64,000 bases of DNA from Mesorhizobium sp. M3A.F.Ca.ET.080.04.2.1 (GTDB lineage: Bacteria; Pseudomonadota; Alphaproteobacteria; Rhizobiales; Rhizobiaceae), in assembly GCF_003952525.1 (NCBI RefSeq), contig NZ_CP034451.1, positions 4,402,001 to 4,466,000 on the forward strand, given 5' to 3'. The notes under the pieces are model-generated. The model ran no database searches. It was given only the letters and a program-made list of their open reading frames with translations, and was not told where the DNA came from. Shown here one piece after another: positions 42,673 through 52,657 of the stretch (its first letter is position 1; each line of letters begins with the position of its first letter). A program made the position numbers and the translations under genes.

Positions 42673-44646
42673 GTGGAACGCATTGTGAGGCGGTTGAACT
42701 GGAAGGCTCTTCGGGCGGAAAGGTATGCCGCGCCGGGGCTGGTGACGGCCAGCGTGATCGCCACGGCCACTGCCGTCCTGTCGCCGCGGCTGGAACTTGG
42801 CGCCGAGACGCTGAAACTCTGCCTCCAGCTCTCGATTGCCATGGCGGCAGGCGCGGTGTTTCTCGCGGCAATGTTCATCCGGCAGATCGCCGACGACCGC
42901 CGTCAGATCGCCGAGAGCGAGCAGCGCTTCCGCCGGGCTATGGAAGACTCGGCGATCGGCGTCGCCATCGTCGGTCTCGACGGCCGCATCCTGCAGACCA
43001 ATCCCGCCTTTGCCGCCATGCTCGGCTACAGCCGCGCGGAAATCGAGGCGCTGACCTTCTTCCAGATCACCCATCCCGAGGATCTACAGATCGGAAGGGA
43101 GACGATGCTCGCTCTCAAGGATGGCAAGATCGATTCCTTCCATTTCGAAAAGCGCTACCTCAAGAAGGACGGAACGCCCGTGTGGGCGCAGCTTGCCGGA
43201 TCGGTGATCCGCGAAGAGGAAACCGATCGCCCGCTCTATCTTGTCTCCCAGATCGAGGATATCGACGCACGCAAGCAGGCGGAGGCGCGCATCGCCGAAG
43301 CGGAGACCCGCTGGAATTTCGCGCTGACCAGCGCCGGGCAAGGCGTCTGGGACCTCGACATGCGCAAGGGCGGCACGACCTATTCCACGACCTGGGCGAA
43401 CATGCTGGGCTATGCGGATGGCGAAATGGACGGCGACCCGGATCGCTGGCTGACGATGATCCATCCCGACGACCGCGCCCTGGTGGCCGAAGCGGACCGG
43501 GCGCATCTAGCCGGCGAAACGCCGTACTTCGAGGCGGAGTTCCGGATGCGTCACAAGGATGGCCACTGGATATGGATCCTCGACCGCGGCAAGGCGATCG
43601 AGCGCGACAGCGAGGGAAAGCTCATCAGGGCCATCGGCAGCCTGACCGACATCACCCAGCGCAAGGAGGCCGAAGCGCGTCTCATGGTCTCGGCGGCGAT
43701 GCTGGCCGACGAGAAGGAGCGTCTCAGGGTCACCCTGCAATCGATCGGCGACGCGGTGATCTGCACGGATGCCGCCAACCGCATCACCTTCATGAATCCG
43801 GTGGCCGAAAAGCTGACGGGCGTTGCCGCCGCCGAGGCGCTGGGCAAGACTCTCGGCCACATCTATTGGGCGGTCGACGAGGAAACCGGGCAGCGGATCG
43901 GCATGGCACGGCCCGCGGCCGGCAGCCTGGGCCCCATCGACCAGAACAGCCGCGCCGTGCTGATCCGTCGCGACGAAACGCGCTGCAGCATCCGCCAGGT
44001 CGTGTCTCCGATCATGAACGACCGCCACGAGTTCTGCGGGCTGGTCATCGTCTTCCAGGATTTTACCGACGCGCGAGCGCTGCAGCGCCAGCTGGCCTAT
44101 GCCGCGGCCCACGACGCGCTGACCGGATTGGCCAACCGCCCGAGCTTCATCCAAACCATGGAAGGGCTGATCGATCAGAGCCTGCGAGACGGCAGCGCCC
44201 ATCAGTTCATGTTCATCGACCTCGACCATTTCAAGGCGGTGAACGACACCGGCGGCCACGCCGCGGGCGATGCGCTGCTGAAGCGCGTCGCCGACGCAGT
44301 GCGCAGCGTGCTCGGCCCCGAGGACATCGTCGCACGCCTTGGCGGCGACGAGTTCGCGGTCATCCTGAAGTCGGGATCGTCCGCCGGTGGCGAGAGCGCG
44401 GCGCGGTCCATCATCGACGCCATCCGCAACTTGAACTTCAAGTGGGACGGACGCCCGCATTCGATCGGCGCCAGCATCGGGCTGGCGCCGATCCGCGCCG
44501 GCTGCGGCGAGGTGGACGAGATCATCGCCCGCGCGGATGCCGCCTGCTATGTCGCCAAGGCGGCAGGACGCGGATGCGTCTCGGCGGCGCCGGACGAGGC
44601 CATCAGCGAAAGCCTCGCGCCGACACCGCTTGCCGTGGCCTCCTGA
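42673..44646 (+). CDS. PAS-GGDEF diguanylate cyclase
   Basis: A 657-residue protein: two N-terminal hydrophobic helices (about 22-38 and 50-68), three PAS domains (about 80-205, 208-335 and 345-460, each followed by a PAC-like segment such as DIDARKQAEARI), and a GGDEF domain with intact GGDEF at 557-561. No EAL domain follows. It probably makes c-di-GMP in response to redox or ligand input. The start is a GTG at 42673. It lies 127 bp after the NrsF-type gene, so it may or may not belong to the sigma factor's operon. Confidence 0.92.
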   Translation: MERIVRRLNWKALRAERYAAPGLVTASVIATATAVLSPRLELGAETLKLCLQLSIAMAAGAVFLAAMFIRQIADDRRQIAESEQRFRRAMEDSAIGVAIVGLDGRILQTNPAFAAMLGYSRAEIEALTFFQITHPEDLQIGRETMLALKDGKIDSFHFEKRYLKKDGTPVWAQLAGSVIREEETDRPLYLVSQIEDIDARKQAEARIAEAETRWNFALTSAGQGVWDLDMRKGGTTYSTTWANMLGYADGEMDGDPDRWLTMIHPDDRALVAEADRAHLAGETPYFEAEFRMRHKDGHWIWILDRGKAIERDSEGKLIRAIGSLTDITQRKEAEARLMVSAAMLADEKERLRVTLQSIGDAVICTDAANRITFMNPVAEKLTGVAAAEALGKTLGHIYWAVDEETGQRIGMARPAAGSLGPIDQNSRAVLIRRDETRCSIRQVVSPIMNDRHEFCGLVIVFQDFTDARALQRQLAYAAAHDALTGLANRPSFIQTMEGLIDQSLRDGSAHQFMFIDLDHFKAVNDTGGHAAGDALLKRVADAVRSVLGPEDIVARLGGDEFAVILKSGSSAGGESAARSIIDAIRNLNFKWDGRPHSIGASIGLAPIRAGCGEVDEIIARADAACYVAKAAGRGCVSAAPDEAISESLAPTPLAVAS

Positions 44647-44664
44647 GGGGAAGCCGAGCGAAGA

Positions 44665-45543
<879 letters not shown>

Positions 45544-45609
45544 TACCCCGATCCCGTCTGGAGCATTTCCGCTTCTTCGAAGCGAAGAAACGCTGCCTTG
45601 TTGTTTCCC

Positions 45610-45653
45610 GCAATTCCAGACGCAAAACCGCTGCGCCGTTTTGCTGAAATTGC
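45610..45653 (+). repeat. Family A palindrome, copy 3
   Basis: It begins GCAATTCCAGACG and ends TTGCTGAAATTGC, 44 nt. A second copy in the same orientation starts 14 nt later. Both lie in the etfA-hbdA gap. Confidence 0.85.
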
Positions 45654-45667
45654 ATTCATTGTCTGTC

Positions 45668-45711
45668 GCAATTCCGGGCGGAAAACCGCCACGCATCTTT
45701 CCCGGAATTGC
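45668..45711 (+). repeat. Family A palindrome, copy 4
   Basis: It begins GCAATTCCGGGCGG and ends TTCCCGGAATTGC, 44 nt, in tandem with the copy at 45610. The tandem pair could fold into two adjacent hairpins in the etfA-hbdA RNA. Confidence 0.88.
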
Positions 45712-45750
45712 TTTGTGCCTTCATGGCCTCTTTTTGTGCAGTGCAAACTA

Positions 45751-45784
45751 AAAGGGCGGGGCGACTTCGTCTACCCCACCCTTT
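45751..45784 (-). terminator. Terminator after etfA
   Basis: On the minus strand AAAGGGTGGGG pairs with CCCCGCCCTTT across a 12-nt loop and is followed by TAGTTTGC. It lies 28 bp downstream of the etfA stop, so it may separate hbdA from the etf transcript or attenuate it. Confidence 0.65.
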
Positions 45785-45812
45785 GGATTTTAATATGCCT
45801 GAGCAGAAGCCG

Positions 45813-46742
45813 TCAAAGCGCCTTTTGCAGTTCCGGCAGAATGACGAACAGATCGCCGACGAGGCCGTAGTCGGCAACCTGGAAGATCGGCGCCTCCTCG
45901 TCCTTGTTGATGGCCACGATGACCTTGGAGTCCTTCATGCCGGCCAGGTGCTGGATTGCACCGGAGATGCCGACGGCGATGTAGAGGTCGGGCGCCACCA
46001 CCTTGCCGGTCTGGCCGACCTGCCAGTCGTTCGGGGCGTAGCCGGCGTCGACCGCGGCGCGGGATGCGCCAACGGCGGCGCCGAGCTTGTCGGCGACCGG
46101 CAAGATGACTTCCTGGAACTTCTCCGAGGAGCCGAGAGCACGGCCGCCCGAGATGATGATCTTGGCCGAGGTCAGCTCCGGACGGTCGTTCTCGGAGAGC
46201 TTGTTCTCGACGAAGGAGGAGAGGCCGGGGTTGGCGACGGCGCCGACCGTTTCGACCGAGGCCGAACCACCCTCCGGGGCGGCCGAGAAGGAGGCGGTGC
46301 GCACCGTGATCACCTTCTTGGCGTCGGTCGACTGCACGGTCTGGATGGCGTTGCCGGCATAGATCGGCCGCTTGAAGGTATCGGGCGAGACCACCTCGAT
46401 GATTTCCGACACCTGGGCGACGTCGAGCAAGGCGGCCACGCGCGGCGCAACGTTCTTGCCCGACGAGGTCGCCGCGGCAATGATCGTGTCGTACGAGCCG
46501 GCGAGCGAGACGACGAGGGCCGCCAGCGGCTCGGCCAGACGCTCGGCAAGCTCGTCGGCCTCAGCCAAGAGCACCTTGCGCACGCCCTTCAGCTTGGCGG
46601 CGGCGTCGCTTGCTGCCTTGGCGCCCTTGCCGGCAACCAGCACGTCGACATCCGAGCCGATCTGCAGCGCAGCCGACAGCGCCTTGGCGGTCTGGTCGGA
46701 AAGGCTTGCATTGTCGTGTTCGGCAATCAGAAGAATAGCCAT
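45813..46742 (-). CDS. etfA: Electron transfer flavoprotein alpha subunit
   Basis: A 309-residue FAD-binding subunit. The C-terminal FAD domain holds [48 protein letters not shown] and [21 protein letters not shown], the full set of FAD-contacting motifs. ETF carries electrons from acyl-CoA and other dehydrogenases to ETF:quinone oxidoreductase. The start ATG at 46742 lies 23 bp after etfB. The frame reads on upstream into etfB but only this start gives a normal subunit. Confidence 0.96.
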   Translation of the reverse strand: MAILLIAEHDNASLSDQTAKALSAALQIGSDVDVLVAGKGAKAASDAAAKLKGVRKVLLAEADELAERLAEPLAALVVSLAGSYDTIIAAATSSGKNVAPRVAALLDVAQVSEIIEVVSPDTFKRPIYAGNAIQTVQSTDAKKVITVRTASFSAAPEGGSASVETVGAVANPGLSSFVENKLSENDRPELTSAKIIISGGRALGSSEKFQEVILPVADKLGAAVGASRAAVDAGYAPNDWQVGQTGKVVAPDLYIAVGISGAIQHLAGMKDSKVIVAINKDEEAPIFQVADYGLVGDLFVILPELQKAL

Positions 46743-46765
46743 TGTCTTGTTCCTTTCCCGATCGC

Positions 46766-47515
46766 TCAGAGCACGCCGGCTTCGTTCTTGAGCTTCTCGA
46801 CCAGTTCGGCCACGCTCTTGACCTTGACGCCCGCCTTGCGGCCGCCGGGCTCCTCGGTCTTGATCACCTTCAGGCGCGGCTTGACGTCGGCGCCGTAGTC
46901 GGCGGGGCTCTTTTCGTCGAGGGGCTTCTTCTTGGCCTTCATGATATTGGGCAGCGAAGCATAGCGCGGCTGGTTCAGGCGCAAGTCGGCGGTGACGATC
47001 GCCGGCATCTTCAGCTGCACCGTCTGCAGACCGCCATCGACCTCGCGCGTCACCTTGGCATGGTCGCCGGCGAGTTCCACCTTGGAAGCGAAGGTACCTT
47101 GCGCCCAGCCGAGCAGCGCCGCCAGCATCTGGCCGGTCTGGTTCGAGTCGTCGTCGATCGCCTGCTTGCCGAGGATGACGAGACCGGGCTTCTCGGCCTC
47201 GACCACGCCCTTCAGGACCTTGGCCACGCCCAGCGGCTCGGCCTGCTCGTCGGTCTTGACCAGGATGCCGCGGTCGGCACCCATGGCGAGCGCGGTCCGC
47301 AGCGTTTCCTGCGCTTGCTGCGGACCGATCGAAACGACGACGATCTCCTCGGCCTTGCCGGCTTCCTTCAGGCGGATCGCTTCCTCGACGGCGATCTCGT
47401 CGAACGGGTTCATCGCCATCTTGACGTTGGCAAGTTCGACGCCAAGGCCATCGGCCTTCACCCGAACCTTGACGTTCGCATCCACAACCCGTTTCACGGG
47501 CACAAGGATCTTCAT
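46766..47515 (-). CDS. etfB: Electron transfer flavoprotein beta subunit
   Basis: A 249-residue AMP-binding subunit. [20 protein letters not shown] at the N-terminus and [16 protein letters not shown] are family signatures, and the recognition loop [20 protein letters not shown], which docks ETF to its dehydrogenases, is intact. It heads the etfBA pair. A 161-bp gap separates it from the upstream rhomboid gene. Confidence 0.96.
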   Translation of the reverse strand: MKILVPVKRVVDANVKVRVKADGLGVELANVKMAMNPFDEIAVEEAIRLKEAGKAEEIVVVSIGPQQAQETLRTALAMGADRGILVKTDEQAEPLGVAKVLKGVVEAEKPGLVILGKQAIDDDSNQTGQMLAALLGWAQGTFASKVELAGDHAKVTREVDGGLQTVQLKMPAIVTADLRLNQPRYASLPNIMKAKKKPLDEKSPADYGADVKPRLKVIKTEEPGGRKAGVKVKSVAELVEKLKNEAGVL

Positions 47516-47676
47516 TTCCTGTCACCTCTCCTGAGATAGTCGGCGCGCTATAGCAGCGTGCGCCTGGTCAGAGTTGTCGAAAGCCGACATTGCGGGCGAA
47601 ATATCCGTCCGGTGGTGGCGTTTCCGTAGTTGCGGCAATCCGGCGCGTCAATATCCCACAGCGCACTCAAATCGGT

Positions 47677-48486
47677 TCAGTCCTGGGGGGAAACTGATCC
47701 ACGGCCCCATTGCGGCTTCGGCTGCGCGGCACTGCCGGCATTCGCGGTGGGTTCGGTCGGAACGGGGGCCTGCTGGATCTTCGGCGTGGGCTCGGGCTCA
47801 CCGTCGGCACCGGCCAGCAGCGGCACGCCGCGGCTGCGCAGCACCAACACCAGGATGGAGCCGGCGACGATGCCGCCGATGTGGCAGGCCCACGAAACCC
47901 GGTCCTCGCCGCCCGCGACAAACATCACGATCTGGAACAGGATCCAGAGGATGAGCGGAATGAAGGCGGGAATGCGCAGCGGGATGCGCGCAAAGGCCAA
48001 CACCCAGACCTTCACCCTCGGATAGAGGATCAGGTAGGCGGCGACCACGCCGGCAATGGCGCCCGAGGCGCCGATCAAGGGCACCTGCGAATCCCAGGCC
48101 ACCAAGCCCTGGAAGAAGGCGCCGGCGACCGCGCAAGCGAGATAGAAGATCAGGTAGCGGATGTGGCCGAGCGCATCCTCGACATTGTCTCCAAATACCC
48201 ACAGAAACAGCATGTTGCCGCCGAGATGAAAGATGTCGGCGTGCAGGAACGAGTATGTTAGATAGCTGAGGCTTTCCGGGATGACGACGAATTCGGGAGA
48301 GAGCTCGACCTTGTCGTGGACGACGGAGGGAATGAAGCCAAGGCCAAGCACCGCCGCATTGGTGAAGTTCTCGCCGCCGATCGCGGTCGCCAGATAGATC
48401 AGCGCGTTCGCCGCGATCAGGCCGATCGTCACATATTGCAGGCGGATGTGGCGCAGCCTGTTGGTATCGTAGAGCGGGATAAACAT
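47677..48486 (-). CDS. Rhomboid-family intramembrane protease
   Basis: A 269-residue protein with about six transmembrane helices. The catalytic dyad is present: S141 in GASGAIAG and H202 in SWACHIGG; H82, H87 and N91 (FLHADIFHLGGN) supply the oxyanion region. A proline-rich cytoplasmic tail follows. It cleaves substrates within the membrane; substrates in rhizobia are unknown. The ATG at 48486 follows a GGGAGGATCC ribosome-binding site. Confidence 0.92.
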   Translation of the reverse strand: MFIPLYDTNRLRHIRLQYVTIGLIAANALIYLATAIGGENFTNAAVLGLGFIPSVVHDKVELSPEFVVIPESLSYLTYSFLHADIFHLGGNMLFLWVFGDNVEDALGHIRYLIFYLACAVAGAFFQGLVAWDSQVPLIGASGAIAGVVAAYLILYPRVKVWVLAFARIPLRIPAFIPLILWILFQIVMFVAGGEDRVSWACHIGGIVAGSILVLVLRSRGVPLLAGADGEPEPTPKIQQAPVPTEPTANAGSAAQPKPQWGRGSVSPQD

Positions 48487-48511
48487 CGGATCCTCCCGCC
48501 ACGCAGGACTG

Positions 48512-49093
48512 TCAGCGGTTCTTGCCGGGAACCCATAGCACGTCGGCATTTCCGTTGTCATTGACCGCGCGGGCGGCGACGAACAGAAAGTCCGACACGC
48601 GGTTGATGTATTTGAGCGCCTCGCGGTTGACGTGCTCGGCCGGATCCTGCGCCAGCGCCACCATGATGCGCTCCGCACGCCGCGCCACCGTGCGGGCAAG
48701 GTGAAGAGCCGCCGCGGCCGGCGCGCCGCCGTTCAGCACGAAGGATTTCAGCGGCTGCAGGTCCTTGTTGAGCAGGTCGATATCGTTTTCGACGCGCTCG
48801 GTCTGCGCGGCGACGATGCGCAACGGCTCATAGTCCAGAGGCTTGCCTTGGTCCGGCACGGCAAGGTCGGCGCCGAGATCGAAAAGATCGTTCTGGATGC
48901 GCGCGAGCATGGCGTCGATGACCGGATGCTGCCCCCCGGTGTGCAGGCGCGCCATGCCGATGCAGGCATTGGCCTCGTCCACCGTACCGTAAGCATCGAC
49001 CCGCAGGTCGGATTTCAGCCGGCGCTCGCCGCTGCCAAGTCCGGTGGTGCCGTCGTCGCCGGTGCGCGTGTAGATCTTGTTGAGCTTGACCAC
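48512..49093 (-). CDS. Cob(I)alamin adenosyltransferase, PduO type
   Basis: A 193-residue enzyme that transfers the adenosyl group of ATP to cob(I)alamin, giving adenosylcobalamin. YTRTGDDGTTGL (residues 8-19) is the ATP-binding motif, and RRAERIMVAL together with NRVSDFLFVAAR are the other PduO signatures. It lies between a twin-transmembrane protein gene and the rhomboid gene on the same strand, with 16-25 bp gaps, so it belongs to the block leading to etfBA. Confidence 0.93.
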   Translation of the reverse strand: MVKLNKIYTRTGDDGTTGLGSGERRLKSDLRVDAYGTVDEANACIGMARLHTGGQHPVIDAMLARIQNDLFDLGADLAVPDQGKPLDYEPLRIVAAQTERVENDIDLLNKDLQPLKSFVLNGGAPAAAALHLARTVARRAERIMVALAQDPAEHVNREALKYINRVSDFLFVAARAVNDNGNADVLWVPGKNR

Positions 49094-49109
49094 GCCTTCC
49101 TCTTTCGCG

Positions 49110-49301
49110 TCATTTGCGGCTGAAATACACCGTCAGCATGATCAGCACCAAGGCTACGAATTGCAGCAGCACGCGGGCCTGCATCAGCTTGTTCGAGGTC
49201 ATGCCGGACCCGCCGCGCATCATGTTGATGAGCCCCCGGATCAGCACGATGACAACGGCGACCATGACGACGATGGCCAGGATGTTGAAGACGGTTGCCA
49301 T
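49110..49301 (-). CDS. HIG1-type twin transmembrane protein
   Basis: A 63-residue protein of two transmembrane helices joined by a short positively charged loop (RGGSGMTSNKLMQARVLLQF), the HIG1-domain layout (hypoxia-induced protein). Small HIG1 proteins associate with respiratory complexes in mitochondria and alphaproteobacteria. It is the first gene of the leftward block that ends with hbdA. Confidence 0.85.
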   Translation of the reverse strand: MATVFNILAIVVMVAVVIVLIRGLINMMRGGSGMTSNKLMQARVLLQFVALVLIMLTVYFSRK

Positions 49302-49325
49302 GGGCGGGCTCCAGTTCGGTTTCGG

Positions 49326-50191
49326 TCAGGCTCGCCTGGCGAGCACGCGGTAGAGCGCTGAAGCCGGCAGGATGCGCTTGAGCAGCACGCCGATTCTGGC
49401 CGGCACGGTTACCACATAGTGTGGGCGAGGGCGCTGCGACAGAAGCGCGTGGCGCAAGGCGGCATGGACCACCTCCGGTCCGGCCTTCAGCCGCGAGACG
49501 CTGCCGCCGGCGCGCAGCCGGGCCAACTGCGCCTGATAGTCGGCGTGGTGGACCGAGTTCTCGACATCGATGTTCTTCAGGAACCAGGCCAGGCCGTTGC
49601 TGGCGATCTTCGATGTCACCGGACCCGGCTCGATCAGCGAGAGGTGGATACCGCTGCCTTCAAGCTCCTGGCGCATGCACAGCATCAGGCCTTCGACGGC
49701 ATGTTTCGATGCCGAATACGCACCGCGAAAGCGCACAGGGGCCAGGCCGAGGATCGAGGAGCAATGGACGAGCCGCCCGTGACCCTGGCGGCGCATGATC
49801 GGCACGATGCGGCGGGTGAGGTCGTGCCAGCCGAAGAAGTTCGCTTCGAACTGCTCGCGCAGCGCCTCGACCGGCAGGTCCTCGACCGCGCCCGGCTGCG
49901 CGTAGGCGCCGTTGTTGAAAAGCGCGCCGAGCGTGCCGCCGGTGCGCTCCAGCACGCCATCGACGAAGGCGGCGATGGAATCAGCCTCGCGATAGTCGAG
50001 ATAGAAGCCCTCGATCCCGTCCCCTCGAGGGCGGCAATGTCGGCCGGCTTGCGCGCCGTGGCGAACACGCGCCAGCCTTCCGCCTTCAAGGCGCGCGCGC
50101 AATAGGCGCCTATTCCGGAAGAGGCGCCGGTGACGATAATGGTGCGCAACTCTTTCGCGGAGGGAATCGTGGTTTCACCTGGGGTTGCCAT
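49326..50191 (-). pseudogene. SDR oxidoreductase gene with a frameshift
   Basis: The N-terminal part (MATPGETTIPS... TGASSGIGAYCARAL, the NAD(P)-binding TGxxxGIG motif) is in one frame, and the rest from GIEGFYLDYRE through NNGAYAQ, SSILG and the catalytic YSASK is in another. The frames meet at about 50020-50025, where a G run (GAGGGGACGGG on the minus strand) appears one G short; adding one G restores ALEGDGIEGF. It would otherwise be a normal short-chain dehydrogenase of about 288 residues. It could be a real inactivating or phase-variable shift, or a sequencing error in the homopolymer. Confidence 0.8.
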
Positions 50192-50249
50192 TTGCCGCAA
50201 TCACTTCCCATATTCGCGGCGTCGACACAATTGAGCGGAGCGCGGGTCC

Positions 50250-51101
50250 TTGCTCAGGAATATCGTAGCAGTCAAGCGCGTGCTCTACGATGCGATCGGC
50301 CATTTCAACACTGACGACGGCTGGGCGATGGCCAGCCATCTGGCGATCACCTCGCTGATGGCGCTGTTTCCGTTCCTGATCTTTGCGACCACCCTGGCAA
50401 GCTTTCTCGGCGCGCGCGCCTTCGCCGACACGGCCGTGCACCTGGTCTTCGACACCTGGCCGGAGCAGATCGCCAAGCCCATCGCGCGCGAAGTGCAGAA
50501 CGTGCTCACCGTGCGTCGCACCGATCTTCTGACTTTCGGCGTGCTGCTTGCTGCCTACTTCGCCTCGAACGGCATCGAGGCGCTGCGGACGTCCCTCAAC
50601 CGCGCATACCGAATGACCGAGACGCGCGGCATCATCCATCGGCGGGTGCAGAGCATCATCTTCGTGCTGATCGCGACGGCCTGCTTCCTGGCCGTCAGCG
50701 TGCTCCTGGTGTTCGCGCCGCTGCTGGCGCGGCTGGCGGAAGCGCATTTCGAATGGATCAGGCCCTATATGGGCACGATCACCATATGGCGCTACGTGAT
50801 CGCCTCGACGGTCATCATCATCGGCCTGTTTTCGGTGCATATCTGGCTGCCGGCCGGCAAGCGCCGCTTCGTCTCGATCGTTCCCGGCATCGTGTTCACG
50901 CTGGTCGCCTGGCTGGCCGGCTCGACCATCTTCGCCACCTATCTCGACCATTTCTCATCCTATGTGACGACTTATGCCGGGCTCGCCTCGATCATGATCG
51001 CGGTGGTTTTCCTCTATATCATCTCGGCCATCTTCATCCTCGGCGGCGAGCTCAATGCCGCCATCAGCCGCTATCTCGAGGCCCGTGCGCGGGTCGGTTG
51101 A
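50250..51101 (+). CDS. YihY/RbN-family inner membrane protein
   Basis: A 283-residue protein of the YihY family, with six transmembrane segments. DDGWAMASHLAITSLMALFPFLIF near the N-terminus and GLASIMIAVVFLYIISAIFILGGELNAAI near the C-terminus are the family signatures. Despite an old RNase BN label, these are membrane proteins of unknown role. The start is a TTG at 50250. Its stop codon abuts a long palindrome of 8-nt repeats. Confidence 0.88.
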   Translation: MLRNIVAVKRVLYDAIGHFNTDDGWAMASHLAITSLMALFPFLIFATTLASFLGARAFADTAVHLVFDTWPEQIAKPIAREVQNVLTVRRTDLLTFGVLLAAYFASNGIEALRTSLNRAYRMTETRGIIHRRVQSIIFVLIATACFLAVSVLLVFAPLLARLAEAHFEWIRPYMGTITIWRYVIASTVIIIGLFSVHIWLPAGKRRFVSIVPGIVFTLVAWLAGSTIFATYLDHFSSYVTTYAGLASIMIAVVFLYIISAIFILGGELNAAISRYLEARARVG

Positions 51102-51238
51102 GTTGAGGAGCTGAGGAACTGAGGAACTGAGGAACTGAAGAACTGAAGCACTGAAGAAGAACAAAGCGCCAGTCATTGTCGCCTTTTTCTCCAATTCCTC
51201 AGTTCCTCAGTTCCTCGGTTCTTCAATTCCTCTTTTGC
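51102..51238. repeat. 8-nt tandem repeat array forming a large palindrome
   Basis: The left arm (51102-51160) is about seven copies of an 8-nt unit CTGAGGAA with variants. The right arm (51190-51238) is about five copies of the complement TTCCTCAG. The two can form one long stem of up to about 40 pairs. It lies at a convergent junction and runs into the 3' end of the EamA gene. Confidence 0.9.
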
Positions 51239-52108
51239 TCTCGCCTGCCCCGCCGTCGCCAGGCCGACGCCCAGCGTGGCGATCGCCATGCCGACGATCT
51301 GCAGCAGATTGAGCTGTTCGCCGAACAGGACCCAGGCGATGACGGCGGTGACCGCCGGAACCAGGTAGAAAAGGGACGCCACCTTGGACATCTCGCCGTC
51401 GCGGATCATCACCATCAGCAGGAAGATGGCGCCGATCGACAGCACCAGCACCAGCCATGCCATGGCAAAGATCAACTCGCCGTTGAGCGTGATGGTGCGC
51501 GTTTCGAAGGCGAGCGAGCCCAGGATCATCAGGGCGGAGCCGCCGACATATTGCCACATCGTGGCCGCCACCAGGTCGCCGCCTGAGGCAAAACGCTTCT
51601 GCCAGATGGTGCCGGCGCTCATGCCGAGCACCGAGACGAGCGAAGCCGTCAGCGTCGCGGCGGTGACGCCGCCGCCGATGGCGCCGAGCTTCGGCCAAAG
51701 CACAATGACCACGCCGACCAGCCCGACCGCGAGGCCGGCCCAATGGCGGGGCAGGATCGCCTCACCCAGGAATTTTCCGGCGAGCACCGCCGTGATCAGC
51801 GGCTGAAGGCCGACGATCAGCGCCGAGAACCCGGCCGGCATGCCGCGGTGAATCGCCCAGAACACCGCGCCGAGATAGACGCCATGCATGAGGACGCCGG
51901 CGGTGGTGGCGTGCAGGGCCTCGGCGCGGGTCGCCCTGCGCGAACCGAGCGCGACCGTCAGGGCGGCGAGCAGGATCGCCGCCAGCACGAAACGAATGGA
52001 GAGGAAAGTGAAGGGCTCGGCCCATGGCATAGCATAGCGAGCGCCGATGAAGCCGGTTGCCCACAGGACGACGAAGGAGGCGGGGATGAACCGCTTGATG
52101 CTTTGCAT
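51173..52108 (-). CDS. EamA/DMT-family transporter with a repeat-derived C-terminus
   Basis: A 311-residue membrane protein with about ten transmembrane helices in two EamA repeats. LQPLITAVLAGKFLGEAI and LVPAVTAVIAWVLFGEQLN are the conserved segments. The last 20 or so residues (KEELKNRGTEELRNWRKR) are hydrophilic and lie within the 8-nt repeat array, giving an 8-residue imperfect repeat EELKNRGT / EELRNWRK. The native C-terminus probably ended near the last transmembrane helix. Substrate unknown. Confidence 0.85.
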   Translation of the reverse strand: MQSIKRFIPASFVVLWATGFIGARYAMPWAEPFTFLSIRFVLAAILLAALTVALGSRRATRAEALHATTAGVLMHGVYLGAVFWAIHRGMPAGFSALIVGLQPLITAVLAGKFLGEAILPRHWAGLAVGLVGVVIVLWPKLGAIGGGVTAATLTASLVSVLGMSAGTIWQKRFASGGDLVAATMWQYVGGSALMILGSLAFETRTITLNGELIFAMAWLVLVLSIGAIFLLMVMIRDGEMSKVASLFYLVPAVTAVIAWVLFGEQLNLLQIVGMAIATLGVGLATAGQARAKEELKNRGTEELRNWRKRRQ

Positions 52109-52268
52109 TTTCGGGATAGGCCTGGCCGCAGTGAAGAGATGATGATGGCAATTGCTCTAATGCCGATCATTTCGGCAAGCAAAATGAAATGGTTGATCCA
52201 TAAGCTCATTAGAATTCAACAGATGGTGCCAACGGGGGCATGGCGTTGAGAAACGCCATGGAGCAAGC

Positions 52269-52556
52269 ATGCTTTTGCATCTCGACTCGACTTGGTTGCT
52301 GTTCGCGGTTGCGTCGGTGGCCGTCTTCGGCTTCTTCTTCGGCACCGCGCTCGATGCCATCATGAAAGAAGACGGTTTCGGCTCGACCGGCAACACGCTG
52401 CTCTTCACGCTGGGCTTCTTCGTTGCTGTCATCGTCGCCAATGAACATGGCATCAGCCTGAGGGACCTCAGACTTGCGGTTGCCTGGGGATTGAGCGGCG
52501 CCTTCGCCTTCATCAGCGTGACGGCGCTGATCAAGGCCGGGCTGGCGCGCCTCTAA
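52269..52556 (+). CDS. Small membrane protein, unrecognised
   Basis: A 95-residue protein with three hydrophobic segments (about 8-28, 41-58 and 67-90) and an acidic loop (MKEDGFGSTGNT). No family is recognised. A start ATG at 52269 fits. It is convergent with gluQ and is followed directly by a family A palindrome in reverse orientation. Codon usage is like its neighbours, so it is probably a genuine gene. Confidence 0.65.
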   Translation: MLLHLDSTWLLFAVASVAVFGFFFGTALDAIMKEDGFGSTGNTLLFTLGFFVAVIVANEHGISLRDLRLAVAWGLSGAFAFISVTALIKAGLARL

Positions 52557-52557
52557 G

Positions 52558-52601
52558 GCAACTCCAGAAAACGGGCGAAGCGGTTTTCCGTGCGGAATTG
52601 C
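52558..52601 (-). repeat. Family A palindrome, copy 5 (reverse orientation)
   Basis: Read on the minus strand it begins GCAATTCCGCACGG and ends CGTTTTCTGGAGTTGC, 44 nt, matching the other copies. It begins 2 nt after a rightward stop codon at a convergent junction. A further hairpin-like stretch (GCGGTTTCC...) follows to 52650. Confidence 0.82.
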
Positions 52602-52657
52602 CTCAAAACAGTGAGATAGAGCGGTTTCCCGTTTCCTGAAACGGCGAACTGCGCCAA

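Noticed and set aside
45813..47525. A single 570-codon frame running from the etfB region through etfA
   Set aside because: The first part is an out-of-frame translation of etfB. Only from 46742 onward does it match ETF alpha, and etfB is intact in its own frame, so this is not a fusion.
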